From an uncultured Curvibacter sp. (lineage in GTDB: Bacteria; Pseudomonadota; Gammaproteobacteria; Burkholderiales; Burkholderiaceae_C), in NCBI GenBank assembly GCA_903834975.1, contig CAILKX010000102.1, forward strand, positions 1 through 34,596: DNA of 34,596 bases, in the 5' to 3' direction. The notes beneath the pieces are model-generated. The model searched no databases and had not been told where the DNA came from. It saw only the letters and a program-made list of their open reading frames with translations. The position numbers and the translations under genes are program-made. Below, one piece after another: positions 9,177 to 17,121 of this stretch; position 1 is the stretch's first letter; the number at the start of each line of letters is the position of its first letter.

Positions 9177-11005
9177 TGCAACGACGAGATTTTTTAGCCG
9201 CGGCAAACGCGTCTGCCCTTTGGGCTTCTGGTTTGGCACTGGGGGCCAACCCCATCACCGCAACGGCGCAAACGATAACGCAAACGAATCCATTGGATCC
9301 TTGGCAAGCAGCGGCTGACATCGTGGCGCGGCTCAGCAAGCCCACCCCGTTCAGAGACGAAGACTTTGAAGTCACCCGTTTTGGTGCCAAGCCTTGCGAA
9401 CTCACCTCCGTGATGGGCTTCATTGGGCACCATGAAAAAGCCCTGCAAAAAACACCGGTGCCAGGCTCATTTGACTGCTACCCAGCCTTTGCCAAAGCCA
9501 TTCAGACTTGCCACGAAAAAGGGGGCGGTCGTGTCGTGATTCCGGCCGGGACTTGGTATTGCGCTGGCCCCATCGTGCTCTTGTCGCACGTGCATGTGCA
9601 TTTGAAAGCAGGCGCGCAGGTCTATTTCAGTAACCAACCGGAGGACTATGCCAAGTATGGTCAGTACGCGTGCGGTCCGCGCGGCAATTTGGTGAGAACC
9701 CGTTGGCAAGGCAATGACTGTTTGAATTTTGCCTCCATGATTTATGCCGATGGTCAAGAACACATTGCCCTGACCGGCGAAGACTGGACCAGCATTCTGA
9801 ATGGCCAAGGCGGCATGCCGATGGGCCCGGGGCAAGGGGCTTGGTGGTCTTGGAAAGGCAATGGATCCGCGGGGAGCGATCAACCCTTTTGCGACAGCCC
9901 CAACTCGCTGAATGAGAATACCTTGGCGGTTTTGGCTCCTAATTTGTCGGTTGAACAAAAGGCGATGATTTTGGGTGAAGGCCGTCGTTGGATGGCCGAC
10001 GAGTATTTTTTGCCAGTGCTCTCTGAGGCCGGTGTCGAGCCGCTCAAGCGGGTGTTTGGTCTGGGGCACTATTTGCGCCCCGCCATGATTCATTTGTTGG
10101 ATTGCAAAGACGTCTTGCTGCAAGGCTACCAAGTCACCAACACGCCTTTCTGGCAACACCATCCCGTGAATTGCCACGGTTTGGTGATCCGCGGTGTGCA
10201 CGCCAACAGCCTGGGGCCAAACAGCGATGGTTTTGACCCCGAGTCATGCACCCAAGTCTTGGTTGAAAAATGTTTATTCGACACCGGCGATGACTGCATA
10301 GCGATCAAAGCGGGCAAAGATTTAGACACTCAATTCGGGCCTACCCGAGACATCGTGATTCAAAACTGCACCATGCACAGCGGCCACGGTGCGGTGACTT
10401 TGGGCAGTGAGATGGCCGCCGGTATCGAGCGGGTTTTTGTGCAGGACTTGTTGATGGAAAACAGCCATTGGCAGACCAACCCCTTGAACACCGCGATTCG
10501 TTTGAAAACCAACATGAACCGCGGTGGCTATTTGCGTCATTTTTATGTGCGCCGCATTCAATTGCCCAATGGGGTTCAAACCACGCCGTCCTTTTACAGC
10601 TCATTGCCTGGCTCCCCGTTGCGCACCCGCACCGTGGCTTCGGCTGCTGGGGCGGTGATTACTTTTGACTGCGACTATGCACCCACCAAGGACACGGTGC
10701 GAACCCGTCGACCGCAGGTTTCGGAGGTGCACATTTCTGAAGTCAAGGTGGGGGATGTCGTGAAAGACGGCGTCAAAGCCTCTTGTTACCAAGCCTTTGT
10801 GTTGTTGGGGCCGGTGCCGGCCAGTTTTAACGGAAGTCCCGGTGATGCGGAAATTTTCCCGATCCGAAATGTGACCATTTCTGAGTGTGATTTCGGCCAC
10901 CCAGCGAATGTAGCCAACCCCTATTTTTTGTTCAATGCTCAGGCCATCCAACTCAAAAATGTTCGCATTGGTGAGCAGGTCCTGAACACCGTTTTATCGG
11001 CTTGA
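9176..11005 (+). CDS. Polygalacturonase (GH28) with Tat-type signal
   Basis: A 609-residue GH28 protein. ATG 9176 shares one base with the preceding stop (TGATG), fitting translational coupling; the ORF-track start at 9107 reads through the end of the fusion gene and is rejected. The N terminus MQRRDFLAAANASALWASG has a twin-arginine motif (RRDFL) before a hydrophobic stretch ending ATAQ, so Tat export is likely. GH28 signatures: NSDGFDP (349-355), TGDDCIAIKAG (Asp372/Asp373), SGHGAVTLGSE (402-412) and RLKTNMNRGG (442-451). All four motifs are canonical. It hydrolyses alpha-1,4-galacturonosyl bonds in polygalacturonate or oligomers, possibly as an exo-acting enzyme in the periplasm. Longer than minimal GH28 enzymes, with extra segments before the catalytic motifs. 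Confidence 0.92.
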   Translation: MQRRDFLAAANASALWASGLALGANPITATAQTITQTNPLDPWQAAADIVARLSKPTPFRDEDFEVTRFGAKPCELTSVMGFIGHHEKALQKTPVPGSFDCYPAFAKAIQTCHEKGGGRVVIPAGTWYCAGPIVLLSHVHVHLKAGAQVYFSNQPEDYAKYGQYACGPRGNLVRTRWQGNDCLNFASMIYADGQEHIALTGEDWTSILNGQGGMPMGPGQGAWWSWKGNGSAGSDQPFCDSPNSLNENTLAVLAPNLSVEQKAMILGEGRRWMADEYFLPVLSEAGVEPLKRVFGLGHYLRPAMIHLLDCKDVLLQGYQVTNTPFWQHHPVNCHGLVIRGVHANSLGPNSDGFDPESCTQVLVEKCLFDTGDDCIAIKAGKDLDTQFGPTRDIVIQNCTMHSGHGAVTLGSEMAAGIERVFVQDLLMENSHWQTNPLNTAIRLKTNMNRGGYLRHFYVRRIQLPNGVQTTPSFYSSLPGSPLRTRTVASAAGAVITFDCDYAPTKDTVRTRRPQVSEVHISEVKVGDVVKDGVKASCYQAFVLLGPVPASFNGSPGDAEIFPIRNVTISECDFGHPANVANPYFLFNAQAIQLKNVRIGEQVLNTVLSA

Positions 11006-11012
11006 GGTTTGC

Positions 11013-11807
11013 ATGACTTTTCAAACGCTTCGCTCGGAGGAGAGGGCGATCAATTTACAATCGACGACCATGAAACCCAGCGGTCGTCAACCCAGAAGCC
11101 CATCGAAAGATTTGGTCGCCAACGCGGCTCAACGTGCGTATCAACTGATTCGCCAGCGCATCTTGGATTTGACCTTGGAGCCCGGCCAACGCATTTCCGA
11201 GCACGATCTGGCCGCTGAAATGGGCCTGAGCCGAACCCCCGTCCACCAAGCGGTTCAACGGCTGGCCGATGAAGGTTTGATTGAGATTTTTCAGCGTGTG
11301 GGCACCTTTGTGGCCCGCATCCCGATCAATGGGTTGGAAGAAGCCATGCTGGTGCGCACCGCGCTGGAGGTGGCGGTGATTGAACGCGTGGCGGATCGCG
11401 CCACCCCTGAGGTCATGACCCATTTGAGAACCATTCTGGAAAAGCAACAAAAATGCGTGGTCCAGATGGATTACCAAGGCTTCCACCAAGCAGACGAAGA
11501 GTTCCATTCCGCTTTGGCTGACATTGCCGGTTTCCCAGGCATTTGGGCCACCATCCAGCAAGCCAAAATTCAAATTGACCGTTTCCGTCACTTGACGCTG
11601 CCTTTGGCAGGTCGCATGGAGGGCGTGGTGCATGAGCACACCGAAGTGGTCAATGCATTGGCTTCCGGCAAAGGGGCTCTGGCGGCAGCCGCCATGCGGG
11701 CGCATTTGGGCCATGTGCTGCCCGTGGTGGAAGTGACGCGGGCTTTCCGCCCTGAGTTCTTTGTGAACCGCACACCCAACGATTCTTCTTTCCCCAGCGC
11801 ATCATGA
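11013..11807 (+). CDS. GntR-family transcriptional regulator, FCD subfamily
   Basis: A 264-residue regulator. The winged helix-turn-helix is seen at AYQLIRQRILDL...SEHDLAAEMGLSRTPVHQAVQRLADEGLIEI (about 42-105). An alpha-helical FCD ligand domain follows (EAMLVRTALEVAVIERVA, DEEFHSALADIAG, HEHTEVVNALASG, AMRAHLGHV), including the Asp/His residues that bind metal in this family. ATG 11013 has a GAGG a few bases upstream; ATG 11070 (MKPSGRQ) is an alternative. FCD regulators of hexuronate genes (ExuR, UxuR, LgoR types) sense sugar acids, so I infer a repressor of this locus responding to a galacturonate intermediate. It sits 7 nt after the GH28 gene and overlaps kdgK by ATGA. A candidate operator lies upstream of dctP. 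Confidence 0.9.
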   Translation: MTFQTLRSEERAINLQSTTMKPSGRQPRSPSKDLVANAAQRAYQLIRQRILDLTLEPGQRISEHDLAAEMGLSRTPVHQAVQRLADEGLIEIFQRVGTFVARIPINGLEEAMLVRTALEVAVIERVADRATPEVMTHLRTILEKQQKCVVQMDYQGFHQADEEFHSALADIAGFPGIWATIQQAKIQIDRFRHLTLPLAGRMEGVVHEHTEVVNALASGKGALAAAAMRAHLGHVLPVVEVTRAFRPEFFVNRTPNDSSFPSAS

Positions 11808-12802
11808 ATTTGACGTTTTCCAGGCCCGGTCGGGCCCAGCCCCTTTTGGTGGCGGTGGGTGAGTGCATGATTGAATTGCGCAACACCGGTTCAGCGAGCA
11901 TGACTCGGGCCTACGGGGGTGACACCTTGAACACCGCCGTTTACTTGGCACGTTTGGGGCAAAGTCCATCTCAAACCCCCACTCATTACCAAGTCGGCTA
12001 TGCCACCGCCATTGGGTCTGAGGATCCCTACAGCGACGAGATGTTGGCCGCCTGGACGGCAGAACACCTCGACACCCGTTTTGTGAACCGCCCGCCCAAC
12101 CGCTTGCCGGGTATGTACACCATCACGGTGGACGAGCAAGGGGAGCGGCAATTCCATTACTGGCGTCAAAACAGCCCCGCCCGTGACTATTTCAATGAAG
12201 GCCCCAGCTTGTTAGAGCAAGGCTTGGCCGAGGTCGATGTGCTGTATTTGAGTGGCATCTCTCTGGCCATTCTGCCCCCTGAAGGACGTCAACGTCTTTT
12301 CAAGGCCATGGCGGCTCTGCGTGCGCAGGGCGGCAAGGTGGTGTTTGATAACAACTACCGCCCCCGACTCTGGGCCTCGGTTCAAGAAGCCCAGGCGGCT
12401 TATGCTCAAGCCTACGCCTGCGCTGATGTCGCCTTGATCACCTTGAATGACGAACAGGCTGTTTGGGCCGAGGACGGTGAAGGGGCCAGCGAGGCGCAAA
12501 TCTTGGCTCGTGTCCAGGCTTTATCCAATGCCGGTTGTGCGGAAGTGGTGGTGAAGCGGGGAGCGGAGCCCACCTTGTTGTTTTTAAACGGTCAAGCACC
12601 GCTGGCCATCCCGACTCAACGGGTCCCCAAAGTGGTCGATACCACGGCAGCAGGCGACTCATTTGCTGCGGGTTATGTGTCAGCACGCCTCAAAGAAAAA
12701 GCACCGCATGAAGCGGTGCTTTCAGGGAATTTGTTGGCCTCTGTGGTGATTCAACACCCCGGGGCCATCATTCCTTTGACGGCAATGTCCTCGGGGCTGT
12801 GA
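11804..12802 (+). CDS. kdgK: 2-dehydro-3-deoxygluconokinase (PfkB family)
   Basis: A 332-residue PfkB sugar kinase. Seen: N-terminal VAVGECMIEL, GGDTLNTAVYLARLG for substrate binding, FDNNYRPRLW, and the C-terminal signature DTTAAGDSFAAGY with Asp285 as the expected catalytic base. It phosphorylates 2-keto-3-deoxygluconate, made by the uxaA product, to KDPG for the Entner-Doudoroff aldolase. The NNYRPRLW motif is typical of KDG kinases rather than fructokinases. Its start overlaps the regulator stop (ATGA). It is the last gene of the plus-strand operon and converges on the TRAP genes. KDPG aldolase is absent from the window and is presumably encoded elsewhere. Confidence 0.92.
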   Translation: MNLTFSRPGRAQPLLVAVGECMIELRNTGSASMTRAYGGDTLNTAVYLARLGQSPSQTPTHYQVGYATAIGSEDPYSDEMLAAWTAEHLDTRFVNRPPNRLPGMYTITVDEQGERQFHYWRQNSPARDYFNEGPSLLEQGLAEVDVLYLSGISLAILPPEGRQRLFKAMAALRAQGGKVVFDNNYRPRLWASVQEAQAAYAQAYACADVALITLNDEQAVWAEDGEGASEAQILARVQALSNAGCAEVVVKRGAEPTLLFLNGQAPLAIPTQRVPKVVDTTAAGDSFAAGYVSARLKEKAPHEAVLSGNLLASVVIQHPGAIIPLTAMSSGL

Positions 12803-12812
12803 ATCGCCCCGA
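12791..12812. terminator. Hairpin between convergent kdgK and TRAP genes
   Basis: TCGGGGC and GCCCCGA form a 7-bp perfect stem with an 8-base loop that contains the kdgK stop codon. No T-run follows on either strand, so it would be a weak or factor-assisted terminator shared by the two convergent operons. The intergenic space is only 22 bases. Confidence 0.4.
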
Positions 12813-12824
12813 AGCTTTGAACCT

Positions 12825-14177
12825 TTATAAGACGACGTGGCCTGAGATCAGCGTGGGCAGCCAGGTCGAGAACATGGGCACATAGGTCACCAAGTTGATG
12901 GCGGTGAAAATCGCCAAGTAATAGGGCCAAGCGGTTTTGGTGGCTTGGTCGATCGAGATTTCACCAATCGCACAGCCTACGAATTGCACGGTCCCCACCG
13001 GCGGATGGACCAAACCCAGCGCGCAGTTCAAGAGCAACATCATGCCGAATTGAACGGGGCCCACGCCCATCTGAATCGCCAATGGCAAGAACAGGGGCGT
13101 TGTGATCAAGATGTGCGCCGCCATGTCCAAGAAGATGCCCAAGAAGACCTGAATGATGTTGATGTACAACAGCATCAGCCAGGGCGTTTGTGTGGCGGTT
13201 AACAAGGCGCTTTCAATGGCCTCAGGGATTTCCAGATTGGCCATCTGCCAGCGCAGCATGTTGGAGACGCCGATCAGCAACAAAATCACGCCCGTGGTTT
13301 TGGCCGCTTTGCCCAACGACAACTTGATCTTGCTCCAAGACATCGTGCGGTAGACAAAAGACGTCAAGAGCAAGGAATACGTGACCGCAATCGCTGCGGC
13401 TTCTGTGGCGGTGGTCACCCCGCCCATCACGCAACCCAAAATCACCGCAATGACGCCCAAGCCGGGCAGGGCGGCAATGAAGGTGCGCAAGACAGTGCCC
13501 CAACCCGGGAAGACTTCCAGCATGGAGCTGCCATCAGCCCGTTTGGGGAAGCCTTTGACGCGGGCTTGCCAGTATGCAGCAATCAGCATGCAGACCATGA
13601 TCCAAAATACGGGGATCAGGCCGGCAAACATCAAATCACCAATGGACACGCCTTTGATGGTGTGTCCATCAATCACGCCCACAGCGGCTTGCGCGGCGAA
13701 GGCATAGATGATCATGTTGTGCGAGGTGGGCATCAACGCGCCGGTCAATGAAGCGTGGGTGGTCACGTTCACGGCGTAGTCAGCGCTGTAGCCTTCCCGC
13801 TTCATGACCGGAATCATGACACCGCCCATGGCCGAGGTGTCGGCCACGGGCGAGCCCGAAACACCGCCAAACAACGTGCTGGCCACCACGTTGGCCAAGC
13901 CCAAACCACCGCGAAGGTGGCCGACCATGCTGCGGGCGAAGTCCAAAATTTTGTCGGCGATGCCGCCGTGCAACATCAGTTCACCCGAAAAGATAAAGAA
14001 GGGAATGGCCAAGAATGAAAACACATTCATGCCCGACACCATCATTTGAATGGCCGTCTCAAAGGGCAGGCCTTCCACAAAGAAGGTGGCAATGCAGCTC
14101 AAGCCAATGGCAAAAGCCACGGGCACACCCATGACCAAAAAGAGCAAAAAGCTCAAACAGAGTACGGTAAGTTCCAC
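12825..14177 (-). CDS. dctM: TRAP transporter large permease (DctM family)
   Basis: About 450 residues, almost entirely hydrophobic, starting at GTG 14177 (reads MELTVLCLSFLLFLVMGVPVAFAIG). The ORF-track start at 14234 lies inside the dctQ gene, and the dctQ stop is one base upstream of the GTG. Seen: FFIFSGELMLHGGIADKILDFARSMVGHLRGGLG and ASTLFGGVSGSPVADTSAMGGVMIPVMKREGY, both DctM family hallmarks, and a late GVGPVQFGMMLLLNCALGLVHPPVGT. It forms the inner-membrane ion-driven permease with DctQ. Facing the pectin operon, it likely imports galacturonate or a short uronate oligomer; substrate is inferred from context. Confidence 0.92.
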   Translation of the reverse strand: MELTVLCLSFLLFLVMGVPVAFAIGLSCIATFFVEGLPFETAIQMMVSGMNVFSFLAIPFFIFSGELMLHGGIADKILDFARSMVGHLRGGLGLANVVASTLFGGVSGSPVADTSAMGGVMIPVMKREGYSADYAVNVTTHASLTGALMPTSHNMIIYAFAAQAAVGVIDGHTIKGVSIGDLMFAGLIPVFWIMVCMLIAAYWQARVKGFPKRADGSSMLEVFPGWGTVLRTFIAALPGLGVIAVILGCVMGGVTTATEAAAIAVTYSLLLTSFVYRTMSWSKIKLSLGKAAKTTGVILLLIGVSNMLRWQMANLEIPEAIESALLTATQTPWLMLLYINIIQVFLGIFLDMAAHILITTPLFLPLAIQMGVGPVQFGMMLLLNCALGLVHPPVGTVQFVGCAIGEISIDQATKTAWPYYLAIFTAINLVTYVPMFSTWLPTLISGHVVL

Positions 14178-14178
14178 T

Positions 14179-14673
14179 TTAAGATTCCAGTGAAGGTTCG
14201 GTGGCTTGCCAATCGATCGCCAAAATGTGCTCAATCGAGAACAGCGCGATCAGGAAAGAGGCAAGGGACAAGGGCAGGTAGCGGAAGGCCTCAGAGATGC
14301 CCAAGGTGGGAATTAAATCGTGCAAGGTGGAGTGCCCCATTTGGTAGCTGCCCACCAGCAAAATCAATCCAAAGCCCAAGCCAATCAGATCGACCAAGAG
14401 CGTCATTACCCGCTTTGAACGGTGGGGCAACATTTTGATGACGGAGTCCAATCCAATGTGACCGCCATCGCGGGCACCCGAAGCGGCTCCAAACATGGCC
14501 ACCGAAATGACCAAAATCAGAGCCACTTGCTCAATGTAGGGTGGGGCATCGTTGAAAGCGTAGCGCATGACCACACCAAAGATCACCGCCAACCCCAACA
14601 GGGCCAAAGACAGCCGAGCCAGGTTCAAAGACAAAGCAGAAAGGCTGGCACACAAGCGCTGAAAAGTCGCCAT
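14179..14673 (-). CDS. dctQ: TRAP transporter small permease (DctQ family)
   Basis: A 164-residue four-helix membrane protein. Helices are visible at LNLARLSLALLGLAVIFGVVMRYAF, QVALILVISVAMFGAASG, MTLLVDLIGLGFGLILLVGSY and LPLSLASFLIALFSIEHIL. The FGVVMRYAFNDAPPYIEQ segment matches the usual DctQ pattern of helix 1 followed by an aromatic/charged stretch. It pairs with DctM to complete the membrane part of the transporter. It starts 10 bases after the dctP stop with GGGG upstream, and its stop abuts the dctM GTG start. Confidence 0.88.
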   Translation of the reverse strand: MATFQRLCASLSALSLNLARLSLALLGLAVIFGVVMRYAFNDAPPYIEQVALILVISVAMFGAASGARDGGHIGLDSVIKMLPHRSKRVMTLLVDLIGLGFGLILLVGSYQMGHSTLHDLIPTLGISEAFRYLPLSLASFLIALFSIEHILAIDWQATEPSLES

Positions 14674-14683
14674 CTCAGTCCCC

Positions 14684-15679
14684 TTATTTGGCGTTGACCA
14701 CTTCTTGCACCAAGGCCTTCAACTCAGGGGTGGTGGCGAATTTGTCCCACACTGGTTTTTCAACCGCGACAAAACCTTTGTGGTCGATTTCTGAAGCGGG
14801 AACGATCTTCACACCGGCTTTGACCAACGCCTCTTTGGAAGACTTCTCTTTGGCTTCCCACAATTGGGTGTAGTAAGGCACCGACTTCTTAGCAGCGTCT
14901 CGCAAAGAGGCTTGTTCTTGGGGCGTCAAAGTGTCCCAAATTTTCTTGGAAAAAACCAAGACTTCAGGCGACATCATGTGCTGGGTTTCAGAAAACACAT
15001 TGGCGGTTTCGAAGTGTTTGGATTCTTCATAAGAAGGAAGATTGTTTTCAGCACCGTCGATTAAGCCCGTCTTCATGCCCGTGTAGACCTCGGCGTAGGG
15101 CATGGGGGTTGGAGACGCACCCAGCACTGAAATGAAGCTGACCGACAAATCAGAAGGTTGAACCCGTATCTTCAGGCCCTTCATGTCGGACACGTTTTTG
15201 ATGGGTTTCTTGCTGTAAATCGAGCGGGCACCGCTTTCATAAAAAGCCAGGCCAATAAAACCTGCCTTTTCGAATGAGGCCAAAATTTTGTCGCCAGTCG
15301 GCCCATTCATGGTGCTGCGAAAGTGGTTAACGTCTCTGAAAATAAAGGGCAACGAGGGAATCTGAGACGCAGGTACGATACCGTGAAAAGCAGAAACGTT
15401 TGAGCGAACCATGTCCAGCGCGCCGATCTTGACCTGCTCGATGGTGTCTTTTTCAGAACCCAGGGCGCTGTCTGAGAAGACCTTGACCGAGTCCTTTCCA
15501 TTGGAGGCCTTTTTCAGTTCTTCACCCATGTAGACCACGGCTTTGTTCGTCGGGTAGTCTTTGGCGTGCACGTCGGCAGAGCGGAAAGTGCGGGCTTGAG
15601 CCAGTGAGCCACAAACGCAAAGAGCCAGCATCGTGGCCAAACCCAGAGCAGATTTGAAGGGGGGTAAAGTCTTGGTCAT
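14684..15679 (-). CDS. dctP: TRAP transporter substrate-binding protein (DctP family)
   Basis: A 331-residue periplasmic solute receptor with a Sec signal peptide (SALGLATMLALCVCGSLAQA). The mature protein begins TFRSADVHAKDYPTNKAVVYMGEELKKASNGK. Family signatures are clear: the MKGLKIRVQPSD segment with the conserved Arg that binds a carboxylate, PMPYAEVYTGMKTGLIDGAENNLPSYEESKHFE, and a late VFSKKIWDTLTPQEQ. The carboxylate-binding Arg fits an acidic sugar such as galacturonate. It is first in the minus-strand operon, directly downstream of a repeat array that looks like a regulator site. TRAP import here takes the place of an ExuT-type permease. Confidence 0.92.
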   Translation of the reverse strand: MTKTLPPFKSALGLATMLALCVCGSLAQARTFRSADVHAKDYPTNKAVVYMGEELKKASNGKDSVKVFSDSALGSEKDTIEQVKIGALDMVRSNVSAFHGIVPASQIPSLPFIFRDVNHFRSTMNGPTGDKILASFEKAGFIGLAFYESGARSIYSKKPIKNVSDMKGLKIRVQPSDLSVSFISVLGASPTPMPYAEVYTGMKTGLIDGAENNLPSYEESKHFETANVFSETQHMMSPEVLVFSKKIWDTLTPQEQASLRDAAKKSVPYYTQLWEAKEKSSKEALVKAGVKIVPASEIDHKGFVAVEKPVWDKFATTPELKALVQEVVNAK

Positions 15680-15702
15680 GGGAATGTCTTAAAAGTTCAG
15701 CA

Positions 15703-15748
15703 TGAAATATCACAATATTGCACGTGATATTTTAGTTGTGATATTTCA
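15703..15748. promoter_or_regulatory. Candidate operator upstream of dctP: three GTGATATTTY half-sites
   Basis: TGAAATATCACAA (15703-15715) and TTGTGATATTTCA (15736-15748) are perfect 13-base inverted repeats. Between them is another GTGATATTTT (15724-15733). Thus GTGATATTTY occurs twice in direct orientation 14 bases apart and once inverted. It starts 24 bases upstream of the dctP start codon, where a repressor would block the promoter or early transcription. The obvious candidate ligand-responsive factor is the GntR/FCD regulator of the facing operon; that link is inference. Confidence 0.6.
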
Positions 15749-15808
15749 GAAAGACCTGCTCATTTTCTGGGGGAAAACCCGCAGTTTGGGTCGGTGCGGG
15801 GTGATTCA

Positions 15809-15883
15809 TGGTCCCCTCGACAGGAATCGAACCTGTATCTAGCGCTTAGGAGGCACTCGTTCTATCCATTGAACTACGAGGAG
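15809..15883 (-). tRNA. tRNA-Arg (anticodon CCU)
   Basis: On the minus strand the sequence folds as a cloverleaf of 75 bases including an encoded CCA. The acceptor stem is CTCCTCG/CGAGGGG with one G-U pair. The anticodon stem is AGTGC/GCGCT around loop CTCCTAA, giving anticodon CCU, which reads the AGG codon. The T arm contains GGTTCGATTCC and the discriminator base is A. It lies between the VWA gene and the pectin/TRAP locus, so it marks the boundary of the accessory region. Confidence 0.95.
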
Positions 15884-15910
15884 ACGGCCCACCACGGGTC
15901 AGCCAGCCTT

Positions 15911-17101
15911 CTATTTTGACAGCAGTCGCATGGCTTCTTCGAGGCCACGCAGGGTCAGGGGGTACATGCGCTGCGCCATGAGTTGTTGAATCACGGCGAT
16001 GCTTTGTCGGTATTGCCAGACACCTTGGGGTTCGGGGTTGATCCAAGCAAATTTGGGGAAGGCATTGGTTAAGCGTTGCAGCCACTCGGCGCCGGCTTCG
16101 GCGTTGTTGTATTCGACACTGCCCCCGGGTTGCAAAATTTCATAGGGGCTCATGGTCGCATCGCCAATGAAAATCAACTTGTAGTCTTTGTTGTATTTGC
16201 GAATGATGTCCAAGGTGGAAAATTTTTCGGCAAATCGGCGTTTGTTGTTTTTCCACATGAAGTCGTAAACGCAGTTGTGGAAGTAATAAAACTCCAAGTG
16301 TTTGAACTCGGCTTTGGCGGCAGAAAACATTTCTTCCACGCGGGCAATGTGTTCATCCATGGTGCCACCCACGTCCATCAACAGCAACACTTTGACGTTG
16401 TTGTGGCGCTCAGGAATCATCTTGATGTCGAGCCAGCCGGCGTTGGCGGCGGTCGAGCGGATGGTGTCGGGCAAATCGAGTTCTTCGGCCGAACCTTCAC
16501 GCGCAAATTTACGCAAACGTCGAAGCGCCACCTTGATGTTGCGGGTGCCCAGTTCTTGGCTGTCGTCGTAGTCTTGATAGGCGCGTTTGTCCCAAACTTT
16601 AACGGCGCTCTTGTTGCGGCTTTTTTCTTGGCCGATGCGAATGCCTTGCGGGTTGTAGCCATTCGCACCAAAGGGGCTGGTGCCGCCGGTGCCGATCCAT
16701 TTGGAGCCGCCTTCGTGGCGTTCTTTTTGTTCTTCAAAACGCTTCTTCAGCGTTTCCATCAACTCATCCCAACCCAGCTTGTCGATCTTGGCTTTTTCTT
16801 CGGGGCTGAGTTCAAGCTCCAAATTTTTGCGCAACCACTCCAGGGGCACTTCTTTGGTGAAGTCGGCAATCAGCTCCACGCCTTTGAAATAAGCACCAAA
16901 AGCGCGATCAAATTTGTCGAAGTGCTTTTCGTCCTTGACCATCGTGGTGCGGGCCAAATAGTAAAAGTCGTCGATCTTGAAGGCGTCGTCGGAATTCGGC
17001 CCGACCACGTTGGCTTTCAAGGCCTCGAGGAGCACCAAAAATTCCTTGACGGACACCGGCAACTTGGCCGCACGCAGGGTGTAAAAAAAGTCAATCAGCA
17101 T
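15911..17101 (-). CDS. VWA-domain protein, CoxE-like
   Basis: A 396-residue protein beginning MLIDFFYTLRAAKLPVSVKEFLVLLEAL, typical of CoxE-like VWA proteins encoded next to MoxR ATPases. The N-terminal half is helical with a charged region (EEKAKIDKLGWDELMETLKKRFEEQKERHEGG). The VWA domain occupies the C-terminal half; its metal-site motif is DVGGTMD from Asp243, where the classical MIDAS is DxSxS. The MoxR gene is immediately upstream on the same strand, 20 bases away. Such pairs act as AAA+ chaperone modules for metal-cofactor or complex assembly; the client here is unknown. A large antisense ORF across this gene is a shadow. Confidence 0.85.
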   Translation of the reverse strand: MLIDFFYTLRAAKLPVSVKEFLVLLEALKANVVGPNSDDAFKIDDFYYLARTTMVKDEKHFDKFDRAFGAYFKGVELIADFTKEVPLEWLRKNLELELSPEEKAKIDKLGWDELMETLKKRFEEQKERHEGGSKWIGTGGTSPFGANGYNPQGIRIGQEKSRNKSAVKVWDKRAYQDYDDSQELGTRNIKVALRRLRKFAREGSAEELDLPDTIRSTAANAGWLDIKMIPERHNNVKVLLLMDVGGTMDEHIARVEEMFSAAKAEFKHLEFYYFHNCVYDFMWKNNKRRFAEKFSTLDIIRKYNKDYKLIFIGDATMSPYEILQPGGSVEYNNAEAGAEWLQRLTNAFPKFAWINPEPQGVWQYRQSIAVIQQLMAQRMYPLTLRGLEEAMRLLSK

Positions 17102-17121
17102 GGATCAAGGGGCTCTTGAGT

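Noticed and set aside
9467-10201. 244-aa minus-strand ORF antisense to the second GH28 gene
   Set aside because: Covers conserved GH28 coding sequence; composition is typical of antisense frames.
16076-17119. 347-aa plus-strand ORF antisense to the VWA gene
   Set aside because: It mirrors a well-supported protein-coding gene, has no recognisable domain, and is rich in Phe/Val/Gly/His as expected from reverse-complement codons.
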